From contig UPXS01000010.1 in assembly GCA_900538355.1 (NCBI GenBank), forward strand, positions 16,709 through 80,708: 64,000 nt of DNA, given 5' to 3'. Position numbers and translations under genes: made by a program. Of the stretch, positions 42,823 to 52,900 are shown in pieces. The stretch comes from an uncultured Veillonella sp. (lineage in GTDB: Bacteria; Bacillota; Negativicutes; Veillonellales; Veillonellaceae). The notes beneath the pieces are model-generated. The model did not search any database. It worked only from the letters and a program-made list of their open reading frames with translations, and was not told the DNA's origin. Position 1 is the stretch's first letter. Every line of letters starts with the position of its first letter.

Positions 42823-44802
42823 TTATTGGATGACATCCCCATGTTTAATACGCCATGCCGCAAGTTCGCGCATGTCTTTAATTACCTTACCATAGGCTTG
42901 AGGCATGTTTGTGCCTTGTTCCATAAGTTTTCCATTGTTATCTAGATAGAGTCTATGGTTAAAGACAAATTCCTCTTGTGTAAATAGACTTGGTACCATC
43001 GCTTCATAGGTTTGACCAGGACGTCCCACAAGTTCTGCCAAGGTTGGAATGATTTGAATACTCATGCCAAATGCATTAGGAGCGAGCCAATCTTTATGAA
43101 TACCTCGACCATAGAAGATAATCGGAATGGTAGATGCCACATTAGGACTTACTTCACGAGCAAAGGTAAATCGTTCGCTATGGTCCCCAGTGATAACGAA
43201 GAGCGCCGATGGATCTGCTTTTTCTTCGCTGGCAATAAACTCACCCATCACATGGTCTGCATACCAAATATGACCCATTTCGTTCAATTGCTTATCGGTT
43301 TCAGCGATTGTATCCGGCAAATGACCTTTTACCTTGTTCACATCATACCCTTCTTTAGCGACGTTAACGCTATATGGAGGATGATTAGATGTAGTCATGA
43401 TTACGTTGAGGATTTTTTCCCCTCTATGTTGTTCCATATATGCGGAGATGGCTTTAAACATATCCTTATCCGCTACGCCCCACGCATTACTTTCATCGCT
43501 TGGCATTTCGGACGCATCATGGAATTCATCAAAGCCTTGAGATAAGGCGAAATTCTTAACATTTTGCCATGTGCTAAAGCCGCCGTACCAGAATACTGTT
43601 TTGTAACCTAGTTTTTTCATAACAGAACCAATGCCTAAGCCATATGGTTGTTTGAAACTTTCACCTTCGTAGTTAGGATATAAACCTGTATCAGGCATAC
43701 CAGTCAATAAACCGTTGATAGCAGGCATCGTACCTGTACCTTGAGCAAGTGCTAGCTGTGTACTCATCGCTTGAGGGCTAGCAGCATATTTACGGCCTTG
43801 TTCAACGAGGTAGGCACCAGGTTCGTTGTATTCACCGAGGAATGGCCACAAACCATAAGATTCACCAAGAACGATGTTAATAGATTGCGGTTGCTCTGCT
43901 AAACGTTGAATTGTAATCGTTCTTGTGAAAGAACCATCAAAATCCTTACCGTTAAACTTACCGCCGATGGCACTAATTTTTTCACTCAATTCTTGAGGTG
44001 TTAAATTGATGACCTCAAGCTCATCTGCACGCTTTGCAATGCTTTTAACGCGATAGAGAGCCTGCACATCATCAAGGATGGTTTCATTTAATAGATTAGA
44101 ACTGAGACGCGCCGCACTTTCCCAGTTGATGGAATTTGTATAGTTAAAAGCACCACCAAATCTAAAGAATAGTCCTAGTACGCCAATAACTACAGTCAAT
44201 CCAATGCCTGTAATCCATTGCGTTTTCTTCGTCTTAGGATACCACGTAGTACAAACTAGTTGAGTATTAGCGTAATCGCTATATTTCTTTGTACCCCACG
44301 CCAAGAAACGAACGAGGAACCAACAAAGGGCGGCACTCAACACAACAGCACCTACGATGTACATCAACGCATTATATTCATTGATGGCTGTATTAATAAT
44401 GGCACCGATATCATCGTTTTTACCATTAATGAGCATCGCATTATAAGAGGAGTTAAAAATCTTATAGAACGGAATGCGCCCCAAGAATAAGAAGGTTAAC
44501 AGTACCGTTGCAATAGAATAGATAACCTGTTTAATGCGCAAGGATGGCCATTTTGGTACAAAGGTATTCACCAATGTGCCTCCCAAAAAGCCCAATAAAC
44601 ATAAAGAACCTACGGTCTTAAGGCTCAATCTAAAGCCTAGCCATAAGGACGTAAGGATATTCTCCATCGTCACAGATGCTAGCTGTGATTGGAATACTGC
44701 AAGAAACACGATTCTAAATGCAGTCAACAAAGCAGAGAAAAAGATAAATACCTTAATCTCTGTCTTTATGCCTTCAAATAATCGTTGCCATCGGTTCATC
44801 AT
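42823..44802 (-). CDS. LtaS-family membrane phosphotransferase (sulfatase fold), second copy
   Basis: 659 aa. Five transmembrane helices to about residue 225 and a sulfatase-like outer domain with INIVLGESYGLWPFLGE, a GTGTMPAINGLLTGMP loop carrying the likely Thr nucleophile, YKTVFWYGGFSTWQNVKNFA, LNVIMTTSNHPPYSV and LFVITGDHSERF. It is a distant paralogue of the 39923 protein with the same topology. Expected role: transfer of phosphoglycerol or phosphoethanolamine to a periplasmic glycan. Probably first gene of this transcription block. The start is one of two adjacent ATG codons. Confidence 0.85.
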   Translation of the reverse strand: MMNRWQRLFEGIKTEIKVFIFFSALLTAFRIVFLAVFQSQLASVTMENILTSLWLGFRLSLKTVGSLCLLGFLGGTLVNTFVPKWPSLRIKQVIYSIATVLLTFLFLGRIPFYKIFNSSYNAMLINGKNDDIGAIINTAINEYNALMYIVGAVVLSAALCWFLVRFLAWGTKKYSDYANTQLVCTTWYPKTKKTQWITGIGLTVVIGVLGLFFRFGGAFNYTNSINWESAARLSSNLLNETILDDVQALYRVKSIAKRADELEVINLTPQELSEKISAIGGKFNGKDFDGSFTRTITIQRLAEQPQSINIVLGESYGLWPFLGEYNEPGAYLVEQGRKYAASPQAMSTQLALAQGTGTMPAINGLLTGMPDTGLYPNYEGESFKQPYGLGIGSVMKKLGYKTVFWYGGFSTWQNVKNFALSQGFDEFHDASEMPSDESNAWGVADKDMFKAISAYMEQHRGEKILNVIMTTSNHPPYSVNVAKEGYDVNKVKGHLPDTIAETDKQLNEMGHIWYADHVMGEFIASEEKADPSALFVITGDHSERFTFAREVSPNVASTIPIIFYGRGIHKDWLAPNAFGMSIQIIPTLAELVGRPGQTYEAMVPSLFTQEEFVFNHRLYLDNNGKLMEQGTNMPQAYGKVIKDMRELAAWRIKHGDVIQ

Positions 44803-44857
44803 TAACCCCTAACTGTTCGTTCATATAACGTAACTACTCTATACTACCTAACTGTAA

Positions 44858-45019
44858 TTATATTGGATATTTCTTACATTTAGGTCCCTTACATCGCTTG
44901 CATTTACCGCATCCGCGGTCGATAGTCCCTGCACTGGCTGATTTCTCAGCACTAGTACTCTCCTGAGCCTTCTTAGAGGCCTTACTATTCCATACGGAAA
45001 CTATCGTTTCTACTTTTTT
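44858..45019 (-). other. Possible -1 frameshift site and Cys-rich extension
   Basis: The preceding gene ends GAA AAA AAG TAG. Its last sense codons form the heptamer A AAA AAG (45013-45019) in the zero frame, the dnaX-type -1 slippery sequence. The -1 frame is open for 51 more codons to TAA 44858-44860 and encodes VETIVSVWNSKASKKAQEST..., ending with CGKCKRCKGPKCKKYPI, a C-x2-C-x2-C-x4-C cluster. That frame contains no ATG, GTG, TTG or CTG start, so it can only be read by shifting. A 5-bp hairpin GAAAC/GTTTC lies just after the heptamer. Alternatives are a homopolymer mutation or a sequencing error. Confidence 0.6.
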
Positions 45020-46131
45020 TCGGATCCATCCTTTTTGGATTTTTTATCCTTTTTCTTGTCTTTTTTCTTATCTTTTTTACTGAAAGTATCAGCTAAGAAG
45101 ACTGTTTTTAACTTGTCATTTAAGACTTTAAGCTTCTTTTCAGCCTTGTCTTTCTTTTTCTTTAATTTATCTTCAGACTTAGAATGTTTATCTTCCTTGG
45201 ACTTTTTATGTTTTTTGTCCTTTTTATCCTCTTTAGACTTGTTGTCATCCTTAGATTTCTTGTCTTTTTTAGATATCTTTTCGTCTTTGGATTTTTTGTG
45301 GTCCTTAGATTTTTTAGACTTTTCGTCAGTCCCATTGATACGCGCCCATTCATCATCTACGCGTTTCAATTGCTTTTTAAGAAGCTTTTCCATCTTCTTA
45401 TTGGCTTTATCGGAATCTAGGCCAGCTTTGCCGAATAACAAAGCATTTACCGCAGTATACGGATCGATAGATGTTATGTCATCTTCAGCCTTATCAATAT
45501 CATCATTAAGCGCATCATCTGAGGATTTATGTTTATTGTCTTCATCCAAGTGATGAACTTCTAAACTTTCAACGCCATCTAGTGGATTGACATCCATATG
45601 CTCTACAAGTGCTTCATCAAGGTCAGACACCTCATGTTTGGAGCTTTCACCAGAACCTGTAAAAAGACCGCCCATAGAATGTAATTCATTCAATTCAATA
45701 TGGTTCATGCCCACTGTAGAATCGTGCTGTGCAGGAATATCGGATAATTGAACCTGTTCCATAGCGTACACGTCGTTATTATGACTAGCACCCTTACCAA
45801 GATACGATTTATCAGCAATGATGATATCATCTTGATCGTCGCCTAACACATTGCCAAATAAATCCTCTTCAAGAGAATCATAGGTATGTAACATGGACAT
45901 CCGTTTTTGAACCTCTTCAATTTGATTCCATAAATCTACGAGAGAGGATGTGTAGTAAACGCGTTCCTTAACCTCTAAATAAGCTTGGTAAACGATAGCC
46001 AATTCAGACTCATTGAGTCCCTCTTCGGCACCGATTTCTTCTATCATTTGTTGGATCTGTTGATCTCGATCATAACGTTTAATTAAGGCCTTGCGAATAC
46101 GTTCAATCAATGCTGTATCGATGATTTCCAC
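45010..46131 (-). CDS. Acidic/lysine-rich protein of unknown function
   Basis: 373 aa. Residues 1-90 are helical (MEIIDTALIERIRKALIKRY, NESELAIVYQAYLEVKERVYY), 90-250 are acidic and disordered, and 250-373 are highly charged lysine repeats (KDKKSKDDNKSKEDKKDKKH type) with low complexity. No signal peptide or membrane segment. A cytoplasmic nucleic-acid- or protein-binding role is conceivable from composition, but no family is recognised. GGAGGTACC lies 6 nt before the ATG. The reading frame ends at the slippery heptamer described here; a shifted product of about 424 aa would gain a Cys cluster. Confidence 0.75.
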   Translation of the reverse strand: MEIIDTALIERIRKALIKRYDRDQQIQQMIEEIGAEEGLNESELAIVYQAYLEVKERVYYTSSLVDLWNQIEEVQKRMSMLHTYDSLEEDLFGNVLGDDQDDIIIADKSYLGKGASHNNDVYAMEQVQLSDIPAQHDSTVGMNHIELNELHSMGGLFTGSGESSKHEVSDLDEALVEHMDVNPLDGVESLEVHHLDEDNKHKSSDDALNDDIDKAEDDITSIDPYTAVNALLFGKAGLDSDKANKKMEKLLKKQLKRVDDEWARINGTDEKSKKSKDHKKSKDEKISKKDKKSKDDNKSKEDKKDKKHKKSKEDKHSKSEDKLKKKKDKAEKKLKVLNDKLKTVFLADTFSKKDKKKDKKKDKKSKKDGSEKK

Positions 46132-46290
46132 GGGTACCTCCAGTCTTCAATACACTCAGCCCTATCCACTAACTTAGTGCATACGAATCAATGTATAGAA
46201 CCATAAAAAATAATTTGATTTTATAATCTCTAATATATTATTATATCAGAATTTATCTGCTTTTTCCTTAATAATCTAGGTGAAAGTCCC

Positions 46291-46890
46291 CTAAAATAAA
46301 TTGACTGAATACACTAAAATTCGTTCCTTTGCATCACGTTCTTCAAAGAAATCACTGCAATCAATGGGTTCTTCCTGTTCTAAACGGACATGGTTATTTA
46401 AGAAGTTTTCTACCTCTTCATTGACGTAGTAGAAAAATAGCTTAATCTCCCGCGGACGATGATACAGAGAATCGAAGATATTTCCTAAGACCCGCTTAAT
46501 CGTATGAAGCGCAAAGGGATTAAAGAAAAAACAACGATCTGCTTGATCTGGCAATTCATAGAGCGCCGCATCACCATGCACAAAGCTTACACGATTGCGA
46601 GCAGCTGGGCTTTCACCATTAATAAGAGCCCTTTCATAGAGGCGTTCATCGTATTCGATGCCGATGGAGTGACAACCCGTTTGGTATGCCATAAAAATGC
46701 TGACACGACCCTTGCCACTGCCATAGTCGATGAGGGTATTTTTCTTGCGAATATGACCGCTATTTGCCAAGCGCTCTAGCACACAATAATCCGTCGGCTC
46801 GTAAGGATGATGCTCCGTATCAGACCGACTATCATCGCGGCCTGCTGTCTTTATTTGTAAAACCTGTTCCCATTCCTGTTCACTTGTCAT
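46291..46890 (-). CDS. Class I SAM-dependent methyltransferase
   Basis: 199-aa cytoplasmic enzyme. Motif I LIDYGSGKGRVSIFMA (residues about 53-68), acidic loop GIEYDERLYERAL, motif III VSFVHGDAALYELP, and the motif IV-like FFFNPFALHTIKRVLG, an N-P-F in place of the D/N-P-P-Y of base methylases. The N-terminal PYEPTDYCVLERLANSGHI is typical of a group of small unassigned methyltransferases. Stands alone with 150 bp of AT-rich DNA on its left. Substrate unknown. Confidence 0.82.
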   Translation of the reverse strand: MTSEQEWEQVLQIKTAGRDDSRSDTEHHPYEPTDYCVLERLANSGHIRKKNTLIDYGSGKGRVSIFMAYQTGCHSIGIEYDERLYERALINGESPAARNRVSFVHGDAALYELPDQADRCFFFNPFALHTIKRVLGNIFDSLYHRPREIKLFFYYVNEEVENFLNNHVRLEQEEPIDCSDFFEERDAKERILVYSVNLF

Positions 46891-46983
46891 AAATCTAATC
46901 CTATCATGAGGTCCAATTTATATGACCTAATAATTAATACTAATCTTAATTTATATACATACTATACCCTTATTAGAGCTATA

Positions 46984-47012
46984 TTTACAAATTAAGGGAA
47001 GTCATATATTAT
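46984..47012 (+). promoter_or_regulatory. Promoter of the 47-kb small RNA
   Basis: TTTACA (46984-46989), 17-bp spacer, TATTAT (47007-47012); start expected near 47019. Confidence 0.7.
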
Positions 47013-47018
47013 ATTAAT

Positions 47019-47173
47019 TAAGGAAATCAATAGTTCTAACATTTTAATGCATCCAAACAGAAAATAGGGTTGCCGCCTTGCTTTTCTGTGCTAGTTACTG
47101 GCGAAAGTATCTATCTAGCCACTTGCAGATGTAGTGACACAACAAAAGCACCTATAATAGGTGCTTTTGTTGT
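47019..47173 (+). ncRNA. Candidate structured small RNA or leader RNA
   Basis: Between the promoter at 46984-47012 and the terminator at 47139-47173 the plus strand folds into two clear hairpins. The first has ACAGAAAA/TTTTCTGT arms enclosing GGGTTGCCGCCTTGC. The second has GTGCTAG/CTAGCCAC arms extended by TACT/AGTA, with a GGCGAA apical loop. No reading frame of note. The downstream CNNM gene has its own extended -10 element (TGGTATACT, TATACT at 47202-47207), so a free RNA of about 155 nt seems more likely than a riboswitch. It matches no family I can name. Confidence 0.55.
47139..47173. terminator. Intrinsic terminator ending the small RNA
   Basis: Perfect 16-bp arms ACAACAAAAGCACCTA (47139-47154) and complement (47158-47173) with a 3-nt loop. 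The distal arm itself provides CTTTTGTTGT. Confidence 0.75.
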
Positions 47174-47268
47174 ATTTAAACACGTATCGATGCCAATATG
47201 GTATACTAAAAAGTAACATTTCTATTTTTCTCATGTGCAGAATTATATAAAAAGGAGTATCTACTTAC

Positions 47269-48633
47269 ATGGACAGTGATCTGACCTTAGATTTTATAAT
47301 TATCATCGTATTAATCATAGCAAACGGCTTATTCTCTATGACGGAATTGGCCATCGTCAATGCGAAGAAACGAAAATTAGAGGAAATGGCCGAAGCGGGC
47401 AACGAGCGTGCTAAAAAAGCCTTTGAATTAGCAGAAAATCCAAACGAGATGTTCTCTACTATTCAAATTGGTATTACCCTTGTTGGTATCTTAACTGGTT
47501 TGTATTCTGGTGCTACCTTCTCTGGTCCTTTAGAGGATATCTTAGTGGCAAGCATTCCAAGCATCGAGCCCTATGCTGCATCTATTAGCTCCTTCCTCAT
47601 CGTTGCTATCATCACCTATTTATCCCTCGTTATTGGCGAGCTTGTGCCGAAACGTTTGGCTTTAAATAGTCCTGAAAGCATTGCTGTTGTAGTATCTAAA
47701 CCGATTTACTGGTTATCTGTAGCATTAAAACCTATCGTTAGCTTCCTCGGTGTTTCCACAGAATTCCTTTTAAAATTACTAGGCGTTACTGTAAAAGAAG
47801 AGGCGCCTGTTACAGAGTCTGAAATCAACAAAATGCTCACCGAAGGCGTTGCCATGGGTGCTTACGAAGAAGAGGAACCTATCCTCGTAGAAAATATCTT
47901 CCACTTGGCAGATATGAACGCTGGTGACATCATGACACCTCGTACGCAGCTCAAATGGATTGACCTTAACGGTACAGAGGACGAAATCATGGAAGTCCTC
48001 AAAAACGCCAACCATTACCGCATTCCTGTAGGTACCGATTCCTTGGACGAATTAAAAGGTCTCGTTACCGTATCTGATGTATTAGTTCAAATCATGCAAC
48101 GTCCTAGCGAACGTTCCATTCATGATATTATTGAATCTTGTTTGAAAGAACCATTACTCATTCCAGAATCCATTACACTCATGAAATTATTGAACGTACT
48201 CCGTACAGAAGGCGTTCACGAAACTATCGTTCTCGACGAATACGGCGGTTTTAGCGGTCTTGTAACCTTACATGACATCATGGAAGAAATTGTAGGTCTT
48301 ATGCCTTCCGGTGAAGAAGAAATCAAGGAAGAAGAGAACAAAATCGTTGAACGCGAAGATGGTTCCTGGCTTGTAGATGGCCTTCTTGACGTAGATGAAT
48401 TCAAAGAGTTCTTCCATATTGATCAAGAGCTACCAGGCGAAGAAAAAGACTTGTACAAAACAATGGGCGGTCTCTTAAACGTGCTCTTTGGTCGCATTCC
48501 AAAAGAATTAGACAAAGCTAAATGGAATGGCTATACCTTTGAAGTGGTAGATATGGATAATACCCGTATCGATAAGATTCTTGTTACCTATGAAGAACCT
48601 ATCGTAGTACAAGAAACAGAAGAAAAAGATTAA
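47269..48633 (+). CDS. CNNM/CorC-HlyC family membrane protein (hemolysin-like, magnesium transport)
   Basis: 454 aa. The DUF21/CNNM membrane domain covers about residues 1-185 (NGLFSMTELAIVNAKKRKLEEMAE, FSTIQIGITLVGILTGLYSGA, SLVIGELVPKRLAL). A pair of CBS domains spans about 205-335 (GDIMTPRTQLKWIDL, HYRIPVG, LVTVSDVL, IVLDEYGGFSGLVTLHDIMEEIVG), and a CorC_HlyC domain closes the protein (VDGLLDVDEFKEFF). Family members export or sense Mg2+/divalent ions; the old name hemolysin is not supported. AAAGGAG lies 9 nt before the ATG. Monocistronic, with terminator after it. Confidence 0.92.
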   Translation: MDSDLTLDFIIIIVLIIANGLFSMTELAIVNAKKRKLEEMAEAGNERAKKAFELAENPNEMFSTIQIGITLVGILTGLYSGATFSGPLEDILVASIPSIEPYAASISSFLIVAIITYLSLVIGELVPKRLALNSPESIAVVVSKPIYWLSVALKPIVSFLGVSTEFLLKLLGVTVKEEAPVTESEINKMLTEGVAMGAYEEEEPILVENIFHLADMNAGDIMTPRTQLKWIDLNGTEDEIMEVLKNANHYRIPVGTDSLDELKGLVTVSDVLVQIMQRPSERSIHDIIESCLKEPLLIPESITLMKLLNVLRTEGVHETIVLDEYGGFSGLVTLHDIMEEIVGLMPSGEEEIKEEENKIVEREDGSWLVDGLLDVDEFKEFFHIDQELPGEEKDLYKTMGGLLNVLFGRIPKELDKAKWNGYTFEVVDMDNTRIDKILVTYEEPIVVQETEEKD

Positions 48634-48673
48634 TACCTACTGGCTTATAGATTTATGAGCATTGTAGATTTAT

Positions 48674-48708
48674 AAAGGGTGAGTTCTCTTATAGAGGACT
48701 CACTTTTT
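48674..48708 (+). terminator. Terminator of the CNNM gene
   Basis: GTGAGTTCTCT (48679-48689) and AGAGGACTCAC (48693-48703), with a U-G wobble on the plus strand, then TTTTT. Confidence 0.85.
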
Positions 48709-48907
48709 ATATATACCCCTAGCCGTTTACATATAAATATAGTATTATTAAATTGTATAAAATATATAATCAGACCTAATAGAGCTATTAATTACTATAA
48801 TTTTAATGGCTAATTTAGATCTACTCTCATAATATGGAGTCCTATGAATGCTACATCTATGTAGTTGTGTGTCATAGGGCTTATGTGTGGTATAAAGGAG
48901 AGATTCT

Positions 48908-49972
48908 ATGAATCAACGAGTCATAGCAACCATAGGAGCCCTCTTAATAGGGACTGCTATCATAAGTGGTTGTGGATCTGAAAAGCAACCTGAGGATACA
49001 AGCCTCAAGGTGCGTACTATCACCATCGGTGAAGAATCTGGTACTACTGGCGCTGGCTATGCAGGCACCATCCATAATAAAACAGAAACCAACTTGGCCT
49101 TTCAAATTGGTGGGCGCGTCATCAATAAATTCGTAAATGTTGGTGATGTGGTTCAAGCAGGACAAGTGATTGCTCAAATTAATGGTTCAGATACATCTGC
49201 TCAAGTACAAAATGCTGAGGGTGCTGTAAAAGCCGCTCAATCGGCTTATGAATTAGCAGAAACCAATGCTAAACGATATCGCGAGCTCTACGCGCAACAA
49301 GCGATTAGTAAATTGCAATTAGACCAAGCAGAAAACCAATTGAATGTTACCTCTGCTCAATTACAACAAGCACAGGCTAGCCTCAATTTGAGTAGCAATC
49401 AAAATAGCTATACTAATTTGACTGCTCCTGATACAGGTATTATTACAGCTTTCAATATTGAAGCAGGCCAAGTCGTAGCAGCCGGTCAAAGCGTTGGTAC
49501 CTTAGCAGCTGGTCGCGACCCAGAAGCAGTCATCGCCCTTCCTGAACAAGAATTGACTAAGGTGCATGTAGGTAGCCCTGCCACTATTACATTCTGGGCT
49601 CTACCAGATGTAACCGTACAAGGCGTGGTCCGTGAAATTTCACCAGTTCCTGACCCTGTAGCGAGAACGTATACCGTAAAAATTACCTTACAAAATCCTC
49701 CAAAAGAGGTACAACTAGGCATGACGATCAATGTAAATCTGTCTTCTACAGATAGCACCAATATTTCCATTCCGTTAACAGCTCTTGTGAAAGACTCTAA
49801 CGGCAATAATGCAGTGTATATCATTCGAGATAAAAAGGCTCATCTCGTGCCAATTAAGACAGGTGAATTTGGTAAGAACTCCGTCATCGTCACATCTGGT
49901 TTAGCTAAAGGTGACATTGTCATCACCGCAGGTACCCAACAATTACAAGAAGGGACGGCGGTGAGTCAATGA
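48908..49972 (+). CDS. RND efflux periplasmic adaptor lipoprotein
   Basis: 354 aa. A lipoprotein signal (ALLIGTAIISGC, Cys22 as lipidation site) anchors it to the inner membrane. Residues about 55-215 form the lipoyl/hairpin part (TNLAFQIGGRVINKFVNVGDVVQAGQVIAQI; a helical hairpin with AEGAVKAAQSAYELAETNAKRY; TAPDTGIITAFNIEAGQVV), then beta-barrel and membrane-proximal domains. It links the pump to an outer-membrane channel, which is not encoded here. AAAGGAGAG precedes the ATG. Its stop overlaps the start of the pump gene by 4 bp (ATGA), so they are translationally coupled. Confidence 0.93.
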   Translation: MNQRVIATIGALLIGTAIISGCGSEKQPEDTSLKVRTITIGEESGTTGAGYAGTIHNKTETNLAFQIGGRVINKFVNVGDVVQAGQVIAQINGSDTSAQVQNAEGAVKAAQSAYELAETNAKRYRELYAQQAISKLQLDQAENQLNVTSAQLQQAQASLNLSSNQNSYTNLTAPDTGIITAFNIEAGQVVAAGQSVGTLAAGRDPEAVIALPEQELTKVHVGSPATITFWALPDVTVQGVVREISPVPDPVARTYTVKITLQNPPKEVQLGMTINVNLSSTDSTNISIPLTALVKDSNGNNAVYIIRDKKAHLVPIKTGEFGKNSVIVTSGLAKGDIVITAGTQQLQEGTAVSQ

Positions 49973-52900
49973 AACAATTTAACTTAGCCGAATGGGCCCT
50001 CAAACATAAGTCCATTATCTACTACTTCATGGCTGTGCTCCTCACCTTTGGTATCTTCTCATACAACCACATGGGCCGTATGGAAGACCCAGACTTTACG
50101 ATGCGCACCATGGTTGTCGGCGTTGCTTGGCCGGGAGCTTCCCCACAAGAAATGTCGGATCAGGTAACGGACAAATTAGAAGAAAAACTGCGCGACCTAC
50201 CTGGCGTCGATTATACAAAATCTTTCACAGATGGCAGTAAATCAGTTATTTATATTAATCTGAAAGAAAATCTACCATCCGATAAAATCCGTCCCGCTTG
50301 GGAAGAAGCGCGGAACATGATCAATGATGAATGGAAGTCATTACCACAAGGCGTTCAAGGACCAACCATCAACGACAGATTTGATGATGTATACGGCATT
50401 ATCTACGCCATTAGCGGCGATGAATTCTCCTACGAAGAAAAGCGTCAACAAGCAGAAGACTTAAAACGTCAGCTGTTATCTGTTCCAAATGTTAAGAAAA
50501 TCAGCCTCATTGGGGTTCAACAACAAACCCTTAATGTAACGATTAATAAGGATAAATTAGCATCCTATAAAATCAGTACACAACAGCTATTAACGGCTAT
50601 CAAACAGCAAAGTATGATGGTTCCAGCTGGTATGATTACAACGGATACGAATAATGTATATCTCCGCGTGAACGGCCTATTCGATAGTCCACAAGCCGTA
50701 CAAGATATGCCAATTCGCATCAATAATCAAACCTTGCGCCTTGGCGACATGGCTGATGTAACCATGACCTACCAAGATCCTAGTGATCCTCAATTCTACT
50801 ATGAAGGCAAACCGGCTATCGGCATAGCCATCTCCATGGATGCAGGTGGCAATAATATAGAATTTGGTGAAGCTATCGATAAAAAGCTAGCAGAATTGAA
50901 GAAAACCATTCCTGCAGGCCTTGAGCTAGATCAAGTATCAAATCAGCCACATATTGTTAAGGAATCCATTGGCGATTTCTCTCAATCTCTATTTGAAGCT
51001 ATCGCCATCGTATTGCTCGTAAGCTTTGCATCTCTTGGCTTGCGAACAGGCGTTGTTGTAGCCCTCACTATTCCAGTCGTTGTGTCTACGACGTTTATCT
51101 TGATGTATGAAAGCGGTATTTATCTGCACAAGGTTAGTCTAGGTGCATTAATACTGGCTCTAGGACTCCTCGTAGACGATGCCATCATCGTTGTAGAAAT
51201 GATGAGCGTTAAGCTCGAAGAAGGTTGGGGACACTTTAGATCTGCAACCTTTGCTTACCAATCGACAGCGTTCCCTATGCTATCTGGTACGCTCATTACT
51301 TGCGCAGGCTTCTTGCCATTAGCATTAGCACAAGGCATGGTAGCAGAGTTTACAAAATCTCTATCCATCGTTGTATTTATGGCACTCATCCTATCTTGGT
51401 TCGCCTCTGTTCTCGTCAGCCCTGTTCTCGGTTATAAAATCATCGAAAACAAGGCTCCAAAACCTGAATCAGAATGGACTAAACGAGACCATATCATGCA
51501 CAAGCTCAGTGTTACATTCTATGACAAGTTTGAAAGACTGTTACATTGGGCCTTAGGTCATCATAAGGTAGTATTACTCATAACCTTAGGTGCCTTTGTA
51601 TTATCCCTACTTTCACTACCATTGATCAAACAGGAATTTTTCCCATCATCAACGCGTAATGAAATCATAGTATCTATGCAATTTCCTCAAAGTTCGTCCA
51701 TCGAATATACTGCAAACCAAGCTAAAATTATCGACGAACACTTACAAGGTAACGAACATATTTCCACCTTTACATCCTATATCGGACAAGGCTCTCCACG
51801 TTTCGTCCTCACCTTGGAACCTGAATTACAACGGAACAATTTCTTGCAATATGTAATCGTCACAAAATCCTTAGAGGACCGCGATAAACTATACAATGAA
51901 TTGACTCCATACTTAAATGAAGAATTCCCATCTGCCCTTGTAAATACGCAATTCTTACAAATTGGTCCACCATCAAAATATCCAGTTATGCTCCGCGTTT
52001 CTGGACCTGATCAAAAGGTGGTAAAAGAAATTGCCAATAAGGTAAAAGACAAGATGCAAGGCGACAAGGACTTACATAACATTGCCTTTGACTGGCCAGA
52101 TACGGAACCAGTAGCCAATATTCATATCGATCCTAACAAGGCTCGTTTACTTGGTATCGATAGCTATGCCGTATCCTTACACTTGCAAAGTCTATTATCT
52201 GGCACTAAATCTGGTGAATACTACGAAGGTAACCAAACAATTCCTGTTACATTCCGTTTAAGAGATAATGAACAACACAACTTAAGTGCTCTATCCTCCT
52301 TACCAATTCAAACAGGCAATGGTTCCTACGTACCGCTTAGCCAAATTGCAACCATCACCATGACTCAAGAGGATGGTATCATCTGGCATCGCAACATGAT
52401 GCCAACCATCAGCATTCACGCTAATGTAAATGCAGGTGTCTTAGGCAATGCGAAAACAAAAGAGGTGTATAAATCCTTACAAGACATTCGCGATTCCTTG
52501 CCTACAGGATATACCATTGAACTTGATGGGGCCGCAGAAAAGAGTGTAACAGCTGTACAAAATCTGTTAACACCAATGCCGATTATGCTCTTTGTGATCA
52601 TGACAATCCTCATGTTCCAATTAAAGCGTATTGCCCTCATGTTTATGGCCTTGCTAACAGCTCCTCTCGGATTAATCGGTGTCGTATTGGCTCTGAATAT
52701 TACGAGAACGCCATTGGGCTTTATGGCTATTCTAGGTATCATTGCCCTTTCGGGTATGATCATCCGTAACTCCATTATCTTGTTAGACCAAATCGAAATC
52801 CACAAAGCAGAAGGTCAAGAACCTCGTGAAGCGATTATCAACTCCGCTACACTTCGTTTCCGACCTATCATGCTCACTGCAATCGCAGCGATTTTAGGCA

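Noticed and set aside
45035..45553. Phe/Leu/Ser-rich membrane protein on the plus strand
   Set aside because: It is the antisense reading of the lysine-rich coding repeats.
47019..47173. Known riboswitch (c-di-AMP, ZTP, cobalamin, manganese)
   Set aside because: Short matches such as GGTTGCCG or ACTGGCGAA occur, but the remaining conserved segments of each class are absent.
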